Origin: CAXMST01 sp963793415
GTDB taxonomy: Bacteria; Actinomycetota; Thermoleophilia; Solirubrobacterales; 70-9
Direction of reading: 5' to 3'
DNA length: 64,000 bases
NCBI GenBank assembly: GCA_963793415.1
Contig: CAWCAC010000002.1
Coordinates: 744,001 to 808,000, forward strand
In this document: positions 56,823-64,000 of the stretch, in pieces
How positions within the stretch are numbered: the stretch's first letter is position 1
How the letters are laid out: each line of letters starts with the position of its first letter
Program-made: the position numbers and the translations under genes
The notes under the pieces: generated by a model
What the model was told of the DNA's origin: nothing
Databases searched by the model: none
The model's input: only the letters and a program-made list of their open reading frames with translations

Positions 56823-58967
56823 ATGGGTTACTTCGTAACTGGTGCGACCGGGTTCATCGGGCGCAACCTCGTTGAGCTCCTGCTCGAGCGCGAGGGGACG
56901 ATCTACGTCCTGGTGCGCGAGGGCTCCCGTGGCCGGCTCGAGGAGCTGATCAATCGATGGGGCGCGCCTGAAGGCCGCATCGTCCCCGTCGTCGGCGACC
57001 TCTCCCAGCGCCGCCTCGGCGTCTCCGACGAGCAGATCGACGAGCTCAAGGGGGAGATCGAGCACTTCTTCCACCTGGCGGCGATCTACGACATGAAGGC
57101 CGACGCCGCCTCCCAGCGCGTCGCCAACGTCGAGGGCACCCGCCACGCGGTCCAGCTCGCTGAGCTGGTCGAGGCCGAGCACTTCCACATGGTCAGCTCG
57201 ATCGCCGCCGCCGGCCTCTACCAGGGCACCTGGCGCGAGGACATGTTCGAAGAGGCGCAGGACGTCGACAACCACCCCTACTTCCAGACCAAGCACGAGT
57301 CCGAGCGGGTCGTGCGGCGCGAGTGCAGCGTGCCGTGGCGCGTCTACCGGCCCGGGATCGTCGTCGGTAACTCCGAGACCGGCGAGATGGACAAGATCGA
57401 CGGGCCCTACTACTTCTTCAAGCTGATCCGCCGGATCCGTCAGGCGGTTCCGAGCTGGATGCCGATGCCGGGTGTCTCCGGCCGCGAGATCAACATCGTC
57501 CCGGTCGACTTCGTCGTCAAGGCGATGGACCACATCGCCCACACCGACGGGCTCGACGGTCGCGCCTTCAGTCTCACCGACCCGAACCCGCCCTCCGCCG
57601 GCGAGGTGATCGACACATTCGCCAAGGTTGCCCACGCGCCGGAGGCGACGGTTCACGCCCCGCCCGAGGTGACCGAGTCGCTGGAGCCGCTGCTCGGCCT
57701 CGGGCTCTCGGCGCTGCCGTTCGCGAACACGATCGCCGACAGCGTCCTCGCCGACTTCGGGATCCCGCGCGAGGTGCTCGTCTACCTGCACTACCCGACC
57801 CACTTCGACTCGCGCAACACGGAGGCGGCGCTCGAGGGCACCGGGATCGCGGTGCCGCCGCTCGCCTCCTACGCCGACAAGCTCTGGGATTACTGGGCCC
57901 GCCACCTCGATCCCGACCTCTACCGGGACCGCACCCTGGTCGGCGCGATGCGCGGCCGCGCCGGCTTCATCGGTGGCCTCTCGCAGATCCTCGAGCAGCA
58001 GATCCCCGACGAGGTGATGCGGGCCGGCAAGCGCGCGCTCGGCAACGCCTCGCTGCGCAAGTCGGTCGACGGCCGCATCGTCATGGTCACCGGCGCCTCC
58101 TCCGGCATCGGCAAGTCGACGGCGATGAAGATCGCCGACGCCGGCGGCATCGTCCTGCTCGTCGCCCGTACGCCGGAGAAGCTCGAGGAGACCCGCGATG
58201 CGATCGTCCGGGGTGGGGGAGAGGCCTACGCCCACCCCTGCGACCTCTCCGACATGGAGGACATCGACCGGATGTGCGAGGAAGCGCTCGCTCAGCACGG
58301 GCACGTCGACATCCTGATCAACAACGCCGGCCGCTCGATCAGGCGCTCGATCGCGCTCTCCTACGACCGCTTCCACGACTTCGAGCGGACGATGCAGCTC
58401 AACTACTTCGGCCCGGTGCGGACGATCCTGCGGCTGCTGCCGCGGATGCGCGAGCGCAAGACCGGTCAGATCATCAACGTCAGCTCGATCGGCGTCCAGA
58501 CCAACATGCCGCGCTTCTCCGCCTACGTCGCCTCGAAGTCGGCGCTCGACGCGTTCTCACGCTGCATCGCCTCGGAGATCGTCGACGACGGGATCAAGAT
58601 TACGACGATCCACATGCCGCTCGTGCGGACGCCGATGATCGCCCCGACGAAGATGTACGACAAGTTTCCGACGATCACGCCGGACGAGGCCGCTGACATG
58701 CTCACCGACGCGATCGTCTACCACCCGAAGCGGATCGCGACCCCCGTCGGCACCCTCGGCCAGATCCTCTACGCGATCAACCCGAAGTCGATGGACTACA
58801 TCCTCAACTCGGCGTACCACATGTTCCCGGACTCGACCGCGGCCAAGAAGGGCAAGAAGACGGCCCCCGACGACGGCGGCCCGCCGCCGAGGAGCTACCC
58901 CGAGGACGAGCAGGCCACAGCGCGCCAGATCGTCTTCGCGAATCTGATGCGCGGGGTTCACTGGTAG
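56823..58967 (+). CDS. Two-domain SDR fusion, fatty acyl reductase-like
   Basis: A 714-residue protein with two Rossmann domains. Domain 1 (1 to about 370) is an extended SDR with FVTGATGFIGRNLVE, the catalytic pair in HPYFQTKHESE (YxxxK) and NIVPVDFVVKAMDHIA, like the reductase domain of fatty acyl-CoA reductases. A linker (about 370-415) joins domain 2 (about 418-670), a classical SDR with VMVTGASSGIGKSTA, NNAGRSIRRS, NVSSIGVQ and the pair in SAYVASKSALD. The last 40 residues are polar. Similar fusions occur in actinobacterial lipid reductases. With WS/DGAT in the window, reduction of acyl chains to alcohol for wax esters is a reasonable guess. The ATG follows GGAGGAGAG. Confidence 0.85.
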   Translation: MGYFVTGATGFIGRNLVELLLEREGTIYVLVREGSRGRLEELINRWGAPEGRIVPVVGDLSQRRLGVSDEQIDELKGEIEHFFHLAAIYDMKADAASQRVANVEGTRHAVQLAELVEAEHFHMVSSIAAAGLYQGTWREDMFEEAQDVDNHPYFQTKHESERVVRRECSVPWRVYRPGIVVGNSETGEMDKIDGPYYFFKLIRRIRQAVPSWMPMPGVSGREINIVPVDFVVKAMDHIAHTDGLDGRAFSLTDPNPPSAGEVIDTFAKVAHAPEATVHAPPEVTESLEPLLGLGLSALPFANTIADSVLADFGIPREVLVYLHYPTHFDSRNTEAALEGTGIAVPPLASYADKLWDYWARHLDPDLYRDRTLVGAMRGRAGFIGGLSQILEQQIPDEVMRAGKRALGNASLRKSVDGRIVMVTGASSGIGKSTAMKIADAGGIVLLVARTPEKLEETRDAIVRGGGEAYAHPCDLSDMEDIDRMCEEALAQHGHVDILINNAGRSIRRSIALSYDRFHDFERTMQLNYFGPVRTILRLLPRMRERKTGQIINVSSIGVQTNMPRFSAYVASKSALDAFSRCIASEIVDDGIKITTIHMPLVRTPMIAPTKMYDKFPTITPDEAADMLTDAIVYHPKRIATPVGTLGQILYAINPKSMDYILNSAYHMFPDSTAAKKGKKTAPDDGGPPPRSYPEDEQATARQIVFANLMRGVHW

Positions 58968-58972
58968 CTGGC

Positions 58973-59042
58973 GGCGTCCGCTGACGCTGCGCCTGGCCGC
59001 ACCGGTCGGCGTCCTCTGACGCTGCGCCTGGCCGCACCGACT
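58973..59042. repeat. 35-bp tandem duplication after the SDR fusion
   Basis: Two adjacent 35-bp units (58973-59007 and 59008-59042) share GGCGTCC(G/T)CTGACGCTGCGC and CTGGCCGCACCG, differing at one internal base and the last three. They start just after the stop of the SDR fusion. No function is apparent. Confidence 0.6.
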
Positions 59043-59129
59043 CGGGGCTCATGTGGCTCCGCCACACCGCGCCCTCGCCGGCACGCCCATGCTTGGTCAG
59101 AGAACGCCTTTGGGCGGGAGGGGCCCCCG

Positions 59130-59432
59130 CCCGTCCGAGCGGCGGCGCCGAGGGTCGAGGCGTGGGTTTGCAGTGAGGGAGGGGAGATGAGGCGGTGCCG
59201 AGGGCGCCGGCGCCCCCCGGATCCCGAAGTCGGCCCTTTCAAGGTCGAAAACCGACTCTCTAGGGGCCGAGAACCGAACTCGGCCCCTTTACCCCCGAAC
59301 TTCGGGGGTAAAGGGGCCCACTTCGCATCGACCCCCCCGAACCCTCGACCGCCACCCACCTCCACACCCCCTCACTGCAACGCCCGCCTGCAGCCACCTC
59401 CGAACCCTCCCCGGAGCCTGGACCCCGCCCGC
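59130..59432. repeat. Family A intergenic repeat, copy 3
   Basis: The left end reads CCGTCCGAGCGGCGGCG, GAGGGTCGAGG, then TTGCAGTGAGGGAGGGGAG (59168-59186). The right end reads CCTCACTGCAACGCCCGCC (near 59370-59388) and closes with CCTGGACC. Inside are two 49-nt cassettes head to head: one inverted at 59223-59271, one direct at 59279-59327, separated by AACCGAA. The direct one forms an 18-bp perfect stem around a single base (59282-59318). The 626-bp gap 58968-59593 has no gene; downstream of the repeat it holds the promoter of the small secreted protein. Confidence 0.8.
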
Positions 59433-59593
59433 TGACTACCCACCAAGGGGTGAGAACGCCCACCCCGCCGAGGCGCCCACTCCCGCCCCGGGGCCCCTGG
59501 TTCGAACCCTGTTTCAGGGCGATCATCGATCCATCGAATCAACCGAGCCAACCGGCCCCGGTCCGCCAACCGAGACTCACAAGGAGAAAGACC

Positions 59594-59968
59594 ATGAAGA
59601 TCAAGATGTTCGCCGCCACCGCCCTCGTTGCCATCACCGGGGCCTTCGGCGCCACCACCGTCGCCTCCGCCGACAGCCCGACCCCGACCAAGGTCACGAT
59701 CAAGGGCAACGACGGCGACTACTACGGCTACGTCAAGTCCGCCGACAGCGACTGCGAGTCCGACCGCACGGTCAAGGTCTACAAGATGAACGGCTCCAAG
59801 CCCAAGCCCAAGCAGGACCAGCTGATCGGCACCGACACCTCCGCCCCCAACGGCCCCGACGGGATGTGGAGCATCGGCAACAGCGGCTACAAGGACGGCT
59901 ACTTCTACGCCAAGGTCACCAAGAACGACCACTGCGGCGCCGACCTCAGCAAGGTGATCGCCCGCTGA
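59594..59968 (+). CDS. Small secreted protein of unknown function
   Basis: A 124-residue exported protein. The signal peptide (1 to about 27) is MKIKMFAATALVAITGAFG then TTVASADSP. The mature part is short, basic and beta-rich: KVTIKGNDGDYYGYVKS, CESDRTVKVYKMNGS, MWSIGNSGYKDGYFYAKV. It has one cysteine near each end (about 53 and 115) that could form a disulfide. It resembles small beta-sandwich carbohydrate- or carboxypeptidase-regulatory-like domains, but I cannot name a family. AAGGAGA stands 7 bases before the ATG. It is followed by a clear terminator. Confidence 0.75.
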   Translation: MKIKMFAATALVAITGAFGATTVASADSPTPTKVTIKGNDGDYYGYVKSADSDCESDRTVKVYKMNGSKPKPKQDQLIGTDTSAPNGPDGMWSIGNSGYKDGYFYAKVTKNDHCGADLSKVIAR

Positions 59969-59999
59969 GTCTCCGCCACAGCGCTCCCACCAGAGCAGC

Positions 60000-60032
60000 G
60001 AGCCGGTCCGCGAGAGCGGGCCGGCTCGTTTG
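60000..60032 (+). terminator. Terminator after the small secreted protein
   Basis: GAGCCGG (60000-60006) pairs with CCGGCTC (60021-60027); the inner CGC/GCG extends the stem. GTTTGGTTT follows. It stands between convergent genes and can serve either. Confidence 0.75.
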
Positions 60033-60048
60033 GTTTGGAGTGCTGGAG

Positions 60049-60279
60049 CTAGGCGGCGCGGCGGTTCTGCTGCTGGCGGCGCTTGGCGTCGGTGATGCCG
60101 GACCAGTGGTCCTCGAAGGCGAGCGCTTCGGCGAAGCGGACGGTCTTCGGGGAGGCACGGCGGGGCGAGGAGTCCTCGCGGTTCACCAGGTGCGGGAGGA
60201 TTACGAGGTTGTCGTCACGCTCCCCCCGGAGCGCCATGATCTCTTGCCATCGGGAGTCGTCTGCAGGGGTGGCTTCCAT
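60049..60279 (-). CDS. Small hydrophilic protein of unknown function
   Basis: A 76-residue protein with no membrane segment: MEATPADDSRWQEIMALRGER, then NLVILPHLVNREDS, and RFAEALAFEDHWSGITDAKRR. The end is basic with a glutamine run (QQQNRRAA). AAGGAAGAG stands 4-6 bases before the ATG, strong support for translation. Composition differs from a shadow frame. No family is recognised. A terminator follows, shared with the convergent secreted protein gene. Confidence 0.6.
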   Translation of the reverse strand: MEATPADDSRWQEIMALRGERDDNLVILPHLVNREDSSPRRASPKTVRFAEALAFEDHWSGITDAKRRQQQNRRAA

Positions 60280-60476
60280 CGCTCTTCCTTACGAATGCGG
60301 ACCCGGACGCCGAAAATGTACGCCTCGTGTCGGTCGTTACGAGGACGAGCGGCAAAAAAGCTCCGCAAATAGGGGGTTCTCCGCCGCAAACGGCTTGCCG
60401 CAGCCGTATCCGGGTAGAGCTCGGCGTTTCCCGCGGGCGCTGTGACGTAACTCACTCCGCGGATGCCGATGCCGCC

Positions 60477-60482
60477 TACCAT
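60477..60482 (+). promoter_or_regulatory. Candidate -10 box of a leaderless promoter
   Basis: TACCAT matches the actinobacterial TANNNT -10 pattern and ends 7 bases before the ATG at 60490, the usual spacing for leaderless mRNAs. No ribosome site precedes that ATG. Confidence 0.45.
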
Positions 60483-60489
60483 TACATTG

Positions 60490-61443
60490 ATGAGTGCAAC
60501 CCTTGCCACGCCGGGGCAGCCGGCGCGCGTCCGCCACGCCTCCGACATTCCCGTCTCCGAAATCGAGCTCCACGGACACCGGGTCACCTATCGCCAGGTC
60601 GGCGAGGGACCGGTTCTCGTGCTGATCCACGGGGTCACGGGCGACATGACGACCTGGGACGAGGTCCTGCCGGAGCTCGCCGAGCGCTTCACCGTCGTCA
60701 CCCCGGACCTGCTCGGCCACGGCCTCTCGGCCAAGCCCCGCGGCGACTACTCGCTCGGCGCCTTCGCCTCCGGGATCCGCGACCTGCTCGGGGCGCTCGG
60801 CCACTTCCGCGCCACCGTCGTCGGCCACTCGCTCGGCGGTGGCATCGCGATGCAGATGGCCTACCAGTTCCCCGAGCGCGTCGAGCGACTCGTGCTCGTC
60901 TCCAGCGGCGGGCTCGGTGAGGAGGTCAGCGTCGCGCTGCGTGCGGCGACCCTGCCCGGGTCCGAGCTAGTGATCCCGCTGATCGCCCACAACAGCGTCA
61001 TCGAGGCCGGGCGCATGGTCGGCCGCTGGCTCGGGGCGGTCGGACTGGGGATCAGCCCCGACCGGGCCGAGGTGGCGCGCGGCTACGCCTCACTGTCGGA
61101 GGCCGAGGCGCGCAACGCCTTCATCCACACGATGCGCGCGGTGATCGACTACGGCGGCCAGCGGGTCTCCGCCCGCGATCGCCTCTATCTGACCGAGACG
61201 ATGCCGTCGATGCTGCTCTGGGGCCGCCGCGACCGGATCATTCCTTCGCACCACGGCCACCGCGCCCACAAGGAGATGCCCGGCAGCCGCTGGGAGCTGT
61301 TCGAGAACGCCGGTCACTTCCCGCACGTGAGCGAACCGCGCCGGTTCGCCGCGGCGCTGACCTCGTTCATCGAGGAGACCGAGCCGGCCGAGGTCAGCGA
61401 CGAGGAGATCCGCGAGGTCCTGCTCGGCGGCTCAACCCGCTGA
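60490..61443 (+). CDS. Alpha/beta hydrolase
   Basis: A 317-residue serine hydrolase of the alpha/beta fold. The oxyanion HGVTG lies at about 50, the nucleophile Ser114 in VVGHSLGGGIA, the acid Asp in LLWGRRDRIIPSHH and the His in NAGHFPHVSEP. The substrate is not known; the family includes esterases, lipases and epoxide or C-C hydrolases. It has no signal peptide. The ATG 60490 is preferred over 60463 because a -10 box places transcription there. The next gene, an AGPS-like enzyme, starts 57 bp later in the same direction. Confidence 0.85.
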   Translation: MSATLATPGQPARVRHASDIPVSEIELHGHRVTYRQVGEGPVLVLIHGVTGDMTTWDEVLPELAERFTVVTPDLLGHGLSAKPRGDYSLGAFASGIRDLLGALGHFRATVVGHSLGGGIAMQMAYQFPERVERLVLVSSGGLGEEVSVALRAATLPGSELVIPLIAHNSVIEAGRMVGRWLGAVGLGISPDRAEVARGYASLSEAEARNAFIHTMRAVIDYGGQRVSARDRLYLTETMPSMLLWGRRDRIIPSHHGHRAHKEMPGSRWELFENAGHFPHVSEPRRFAAALTSFIEETEPAEVSDEEIREVLLGGSTR

Positions 61444-61499
61444 ACGCCTGTTGAGCGCGCCCACGGGCCGGGTCGCGAGCGCCGGATAGGCTGCGCTCC

Positions 61500-63167
61500 G
61501 TGAGCGATTCGCAGCCACCCTCGCGACCGGGCGACCGGCCGCGCAAGCACTGGGGCTGGGGCTACGCGGACCAGCAGCCCGACCGGGCCGGGCTCGAGGC
61601 GATGGTGCCGCTCGTGCGCGAGCGGCTCGGCTTCCCGGTCGAGAAGATCGAGGAGCCGGTCGCCGAGGGTGACGTCGAGCTGGCGCCGCCGAGGGCTCCG
61701 GTGCCGGACTCGCTCTCCCACATCGTCAGCGACAGCCGCCACGAGCGGCTCACCCACGCGATGGGCAAGGCCTACCGCGACATCGTCCGCGGCTTCCGCG
61801 GGGTCTACGAGCGGACGCCGGACATGGTCGCCTTCCCCGCCGACGAGGACGACGTCCGCCGCGTTCTCGAGCTTGCCGACGACCGACGCCTGGCGGTGAT
61901 CCCGTACGGCGGGGGCTCCAGCGTCGTCGGCGGCGTAGAGCCCCGTGTCGGGCTCGGTTATCGGGGCACGGTCACGGTCGATCTCTCGCGTCTCGATCGC
62001 GTGCTCGAGATCGACGAGCACTCGATGGCGGCCCGGATCCAGGGTGGTGCGCTCGGGCCCGACCTCGAGCGGCAACTCGGAGAGCACGGTCTCACCCTGC
62101 GGCACTTCCCGCAGTCATTCGAGCACTCGACTCTCGGCGGCTGGATCGCGACCAGGGCCGGCGGCCACTTCGCGATGGGCGACACCCACATCGATGATCT
62201 CGTCGAGTCGGTCCGGGCGATCACGCCCGAGGGCACCTGGGAGAGTCGGCGCCTGCCCGGCTCCGGCGCCGGCCCGAGCCCGGACCGGATGCTGGTCGGC
62301 TCGGAGGGGATCCTCGGCCTGATCACCGAGGCCTGGGTCCGCGTCCGCCGCCGGCCGACCTTCAAGCTCTCCTGCGGCGTCAGCTTCGCCGACTTCCGCG
62401 AGGCCGCCGAGGCCGTCCGTCTGCTCTCCCAGTCCGGTCTCAACCCCGCCAACCTGCGCCTGCTCGACCCGCTCGAGGCGCTGACGACCGGGGCCGGCGA
62501 CGGCGAGAGCGCGCTGCTGATCCTCGGCTTCGAGAGCGCCTTCGCACCCGTAGACGGGCCGATGGAGCAGGCGGTCGCCGCCGCCCGCGACGCCGGCGGC
62601 ACCCCGGGGCCGGTCAGGGGCAGTGGCTCAGACGACGGGGGCGACGGTGGGGGAGGGAACGACGATGCCGTCGGGCAGTGGCGCAGCGCCTTCCTCTCGG
62701 CCCCGTATCTGCGCGACTCGCTCGTCTCGCTCGGAGTGCTCAGCGAGACCTTCGAGACGGCGGTCACCTGGGACCGCTTCCGCGAGTTCCACGCGGTCGT
62801 CATGGAGACGGCGCGGCGCTCGGTCGCCGACGTCGTCGACGCGCCGGCCGACGGACCCGGCGCGCCGCGGATCTCGTGCCGCTTCACCCACGTCTACCCG
62901 GACGGGCCCGCCCCGTACTTCACCGTCCTCGCACCGGCTCGCCGCGGCTCGGAGGTCGAGCAGTGGGACGAGATCAAGGCGGCTGTCTCGGAGGCGCTGA
63001 TCTCGGCCGGGGGCACGATCACCCACCATCACGCCGTCGGCCGCGACCATCGTCCCTGGTACGACCTGCAGCGCCCGGACGCGTTCGCGGCGGCGCTTGC
63101 CGGCGCCAAGGCCGCGGTCGACCCACGCGGCCTGCTCAACCCGGGCGTGCTGATCGACCCGGCGTAG
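61500..63167 (+). CDS. FAD-binding oxidase/alkyl-DHAP synthase-like enzyme
   Basis: A 555-residue flavoprotein with an FAD PCMH domain: RTPDMVAFPADEDDVRRVLE, VIPYGGGSSVVGGVEP, FEHSTLGGWIATRAGGHFA and VGSEGILGLITEAW. The C-terminal half includes SCRFTHVYPDGPAPYFTV and HHHAVGRDHRPWY (about 508-520), the histidine-rich motif typical of alkyldihydroxyacetone phosphate synthases and their bacterial relatives. It may therefore form an ether lipid precursor, or oxidise a hydroxy acid. An acidic glycine-rich insert occurs near 375-395. The start GTG overlaps no other gene. It ends 184 bp before the acyl-CoA dehydrogenase. Confidence 0.85.
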   Translation: MSDSQPPSRPGDRPRKHWGWGYADQQPDRAGLEAMVPLVRERLGFPVEKIEEPVAEGDVELAPPRAPVPDSLSHIVSDSRHERLTHAMGKAYRDIVRGFRGVYERTPDMVAFPADEDDVRRVLELADDRRLAVIPYGGGSSVVGGVEPRVGLGYRGTVTVDLSRLDRVLEIDEHSMAARIQGGALGPDLERQLGEHGLTLRHFPQSFEHSTLGGWIATRAGGHFAMGDTHIDDLVESVRAITPEGTWESRRLPGSGAGPSPDRMLVGSEGILGLITEAWVRVRRRPTFKLSCGVSFADFREAAEAVRLLSQSGLNPANLRLLDPLEALTTGAGDGESALLILGFESAFAPVDGPMEQAVAAARDAGGTPGPVRGSGSDDGGDGGGGNDDAVGQWRSAFLSAPYLRDSLVSLGVLSETFETAVTWDRFREFHAVVMETARRSVADVVDAPADGPGAPRISCRFTHVYPDGPAPYFTVLAPARRGSEVEQWDEIKAAVSEALISAGGTITHHHAVGRDHRPWYDLQRPDAFAAALAGAKAAVDPRGLLNPGVLIDPA

Positions 63168-63351
63168 GGTCGCGCCGGAGGCCAGGCGGACCGGGGCCCG
63201 GTCGCCGCCCGGCTGGGCGACCGCGGACAGAGGGCCGCCTGAGATAGGTTTCACCTCCCGGACCGATTGGCCGATCAGCCAGTCGCTCCGTTCGAGGAAA
63301 CGAGCAGCTGCGCGGCTCCCACGCCGCCGACGAGGAAGTTTGGAGGACGAG

Positions 63352-64000
63352 GTGGACCTGACCCTGACCAGTGACGAGCAGGCATTCCGCGATGAGGTGC
63401 GGACCTGGCTCGAGGAGAACCACCCCGGCCCCGAGCCCGACGGCGACGACAGCGCCAAGTTCGCGTTCCAGCGCGAGTGGCAGAAGACGATGCACGACGC
63501 CGGCTGGGCCGGAGTCTCGTGGCCGAAGGAATACGGCGGCCGCGGAGCCTCGCTGCTCGAGCAGACGATCTTCTACTCGGAGATGGCTCGGGCCAAGGTG
63601 CCGCGTCCGGCCAACATCCTCGGCCTGGTGATGGGCGGGCCGGTCGTGATGGCGCACGGTGACGAGAGCCAAAAGGAGCGTTTCCTCGAGCCGATCCTCT
63701 CCGCCGAGGAGATCTGGTGCCAGGGCTTCTCCGAGCCCGAGTCGGGCTCCGACCTCGCCTCGCTGAAGACCAAGGCCGTCAAGGAGAACGGCGGCTGGCG
63801 GATCACCGGGCAGAAGGTCTGGACGACGCTCGGGCACGTCGCCAAGTGGTGCATGCTCGTCGCCCGCACCGACACCGACGCGCCCAAGCACAAAGGCCTC
63901 ACCTACTTCATCTGCGACATGGAGCAGGAGGAGATCGAGGTCCGGCCGCTGGTCCAGATCACCGGCGAGGCGGAGTTCAACGAGGTCTTCTTCAACAACG
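63352..64000 (+). CDS. Acyl-CoA dehydrogenase, 3' end beyond the window
   Basis: The first 216 codons of a FAD-dependent acyl-CoA dehydrogenase, cut off by the window end. It begins VDLTLTSDEQAFRDEVRTWL. WAGVSWPKEYGGRGASLLEQ, FSEPESGSDLASLKT (FAD/substrate loop) and ITGQKVWTTLGHVAKWCMLVART are typical. The GTG start follows TGGAGGACG by 4-8 bases. It should oxidise an acyl-CoA at the alpha-beta bond; the chain specificity is unknown. The catalytic Glu would lie beyond the window. Confidence 0.9.
   Translation, partial: MDLTLTSDEQAFRDEVRTWLEENHPGPEPDGDDSAKFAFQREWQKTMHDAGWAGVSWPKEYGGRGASLLEQTIFYSEMARAKVPRPANILGLVMGGPVVMAHGDESQKERFLEPILSAEEIWCQGFSEPESGSDLASLKTKAVKENGGWRITGQKVWTTLGHVAKWCMLVARTDTDAPKHKGLTYFICDMEQEEIEVRPLVQITGEAEFNEVFFNN

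Noticed and set aside
58973..59042. CRISPR-like array
   Set aside because: Only two adjacent units with no spacer between them, and no cas gene nearby.
59500..59530. GGTTCGAACCC resembling a tRNA T-loop
   Set aside because: The bases on either side do not pair as a T-stem on either strand, and no acceptor or anticodon arm can be built around it. TTCGAA is a palindrome, which explains the look.

Overview
The window is 64 kb of very GC-rich DNA with dense, strand-mixed gene order, frequent GTG starts, short spacings and many ATGA-type overlaps. An actinobacterial origin fits best. The single-chain 2-oxoglutarate dehydrogenase (E2 and E1 in one polypeptide), the Rpf-like secreted lysozyme-fold protein, a wax ester synthase of the WS/DGAT type, DHA2-family efflux and PhoB-type boxes with 11-nt spacing all point to Actinomycetota. 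The overall flavour (GATC/CGAG-rich codons, polyphosphate and lipid genes) suggests Thermoleophilia/Solirubrobacterales, but that class assignment is inference. No rRNA, tRNA, CRISPR array, prophage or transposase gene was seen.

Layout. 0.3-4.9 kb: Rpf-like protein, two crotonase-fold proteins, an HD-domain protein, an M23 peptidase and a small membrane protein. 5.2-11.9 kb: a phosphate regulon with an OmpR-type regulator, pstS-C-A-B, phoU, a DUF47 protein and a small membrane protein. pstC is frameshifted. Candidate PHO boxes precede both the regulator and pstS. 11.9-18.2 kb: a TIM-barrel isomerase, an Ppx/GppA phosphatase, two overlapping CHAD half-proteins, a broken APC permease and a DHA2 efflux pump. 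18.3-25.5 kb: a GH31 glycosidase, a PHP-glycosyltransferase fusion and polyphosphate kinase. 25.5-32.3 kb: a FAD amine oxidase, a DUF308 membrane protein, an aldehyde dehydrogenase with MscL, an NTF2-fold protein and WS/DGAT. 32.4-43.3 kb: a polyamine block with a potABCD-like transporter, divergent aminotransferase, PucR regulator, alanine dehydrogenase, aminobutyraldehyde-type dehydrogenase and a lipoprotein. 43.3-49.9 kb: AzlCD, an NlpC/P60 protein, an SDR, a small acidic protein, aconitase and a DUF3817 protein. 50.0-56.8 kb: a candidate zinc-ribbon gene, the 1464-residue oxoglutarate dehydrogenase fusion, a VOC remnant, photolyase and a zinc-ribbon protein. 56.8-64 kb: an SDR-SDR fusion, a small secreted protein, a small cytosolic protein, an alpha/beta hydrolase, an AGPS-like FAD enzyme and a partial acyl-CoA dehydrogenase.

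Themes. Phosphate uptake (Pst, PhoU), polyphosphate synthesis and breakdown (Ppk, Ppx/GppA) and polyphosphate-binding CHAD proteins lie within 20 kb. Putrescine-type amines can be followed from import through transamination to aldehyde oxidation, with alanine dehydrogenase recycling pyruvate. An acyl-reductase-like SDR fusion, WS/DGAT, an AGPS-like enzyme and acyl-CoA enzymes suggest storage or ether lipid metabolism.

The most novel signal is non-coding. There are two unrelated families of intergenic repeats. Family A has three copies (2544-2840, 27663-28137, 59130-59432), 300-480 bp long with inverted ends around a TTGCAGTGAGGGAGGGGAG core. Two of these copies carry a 49-nt cassette with constant flanks and a 27-nt hairpin insert of fixed length but changing sequence. 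Family B has three loci (4963-5073, 18197-18350, 49419-49526) with a constant ATAGC-GCT-GCTAT core and covarying outer stems; one copy supplies the C-terminus and stop codon of a gene. Several apparent single-base frameshifts (pstC, the 11.5-kb gene, possibly the ppk N-terminus) could be assembly errors. The APC permease carries several and looks like a real pseudogene.
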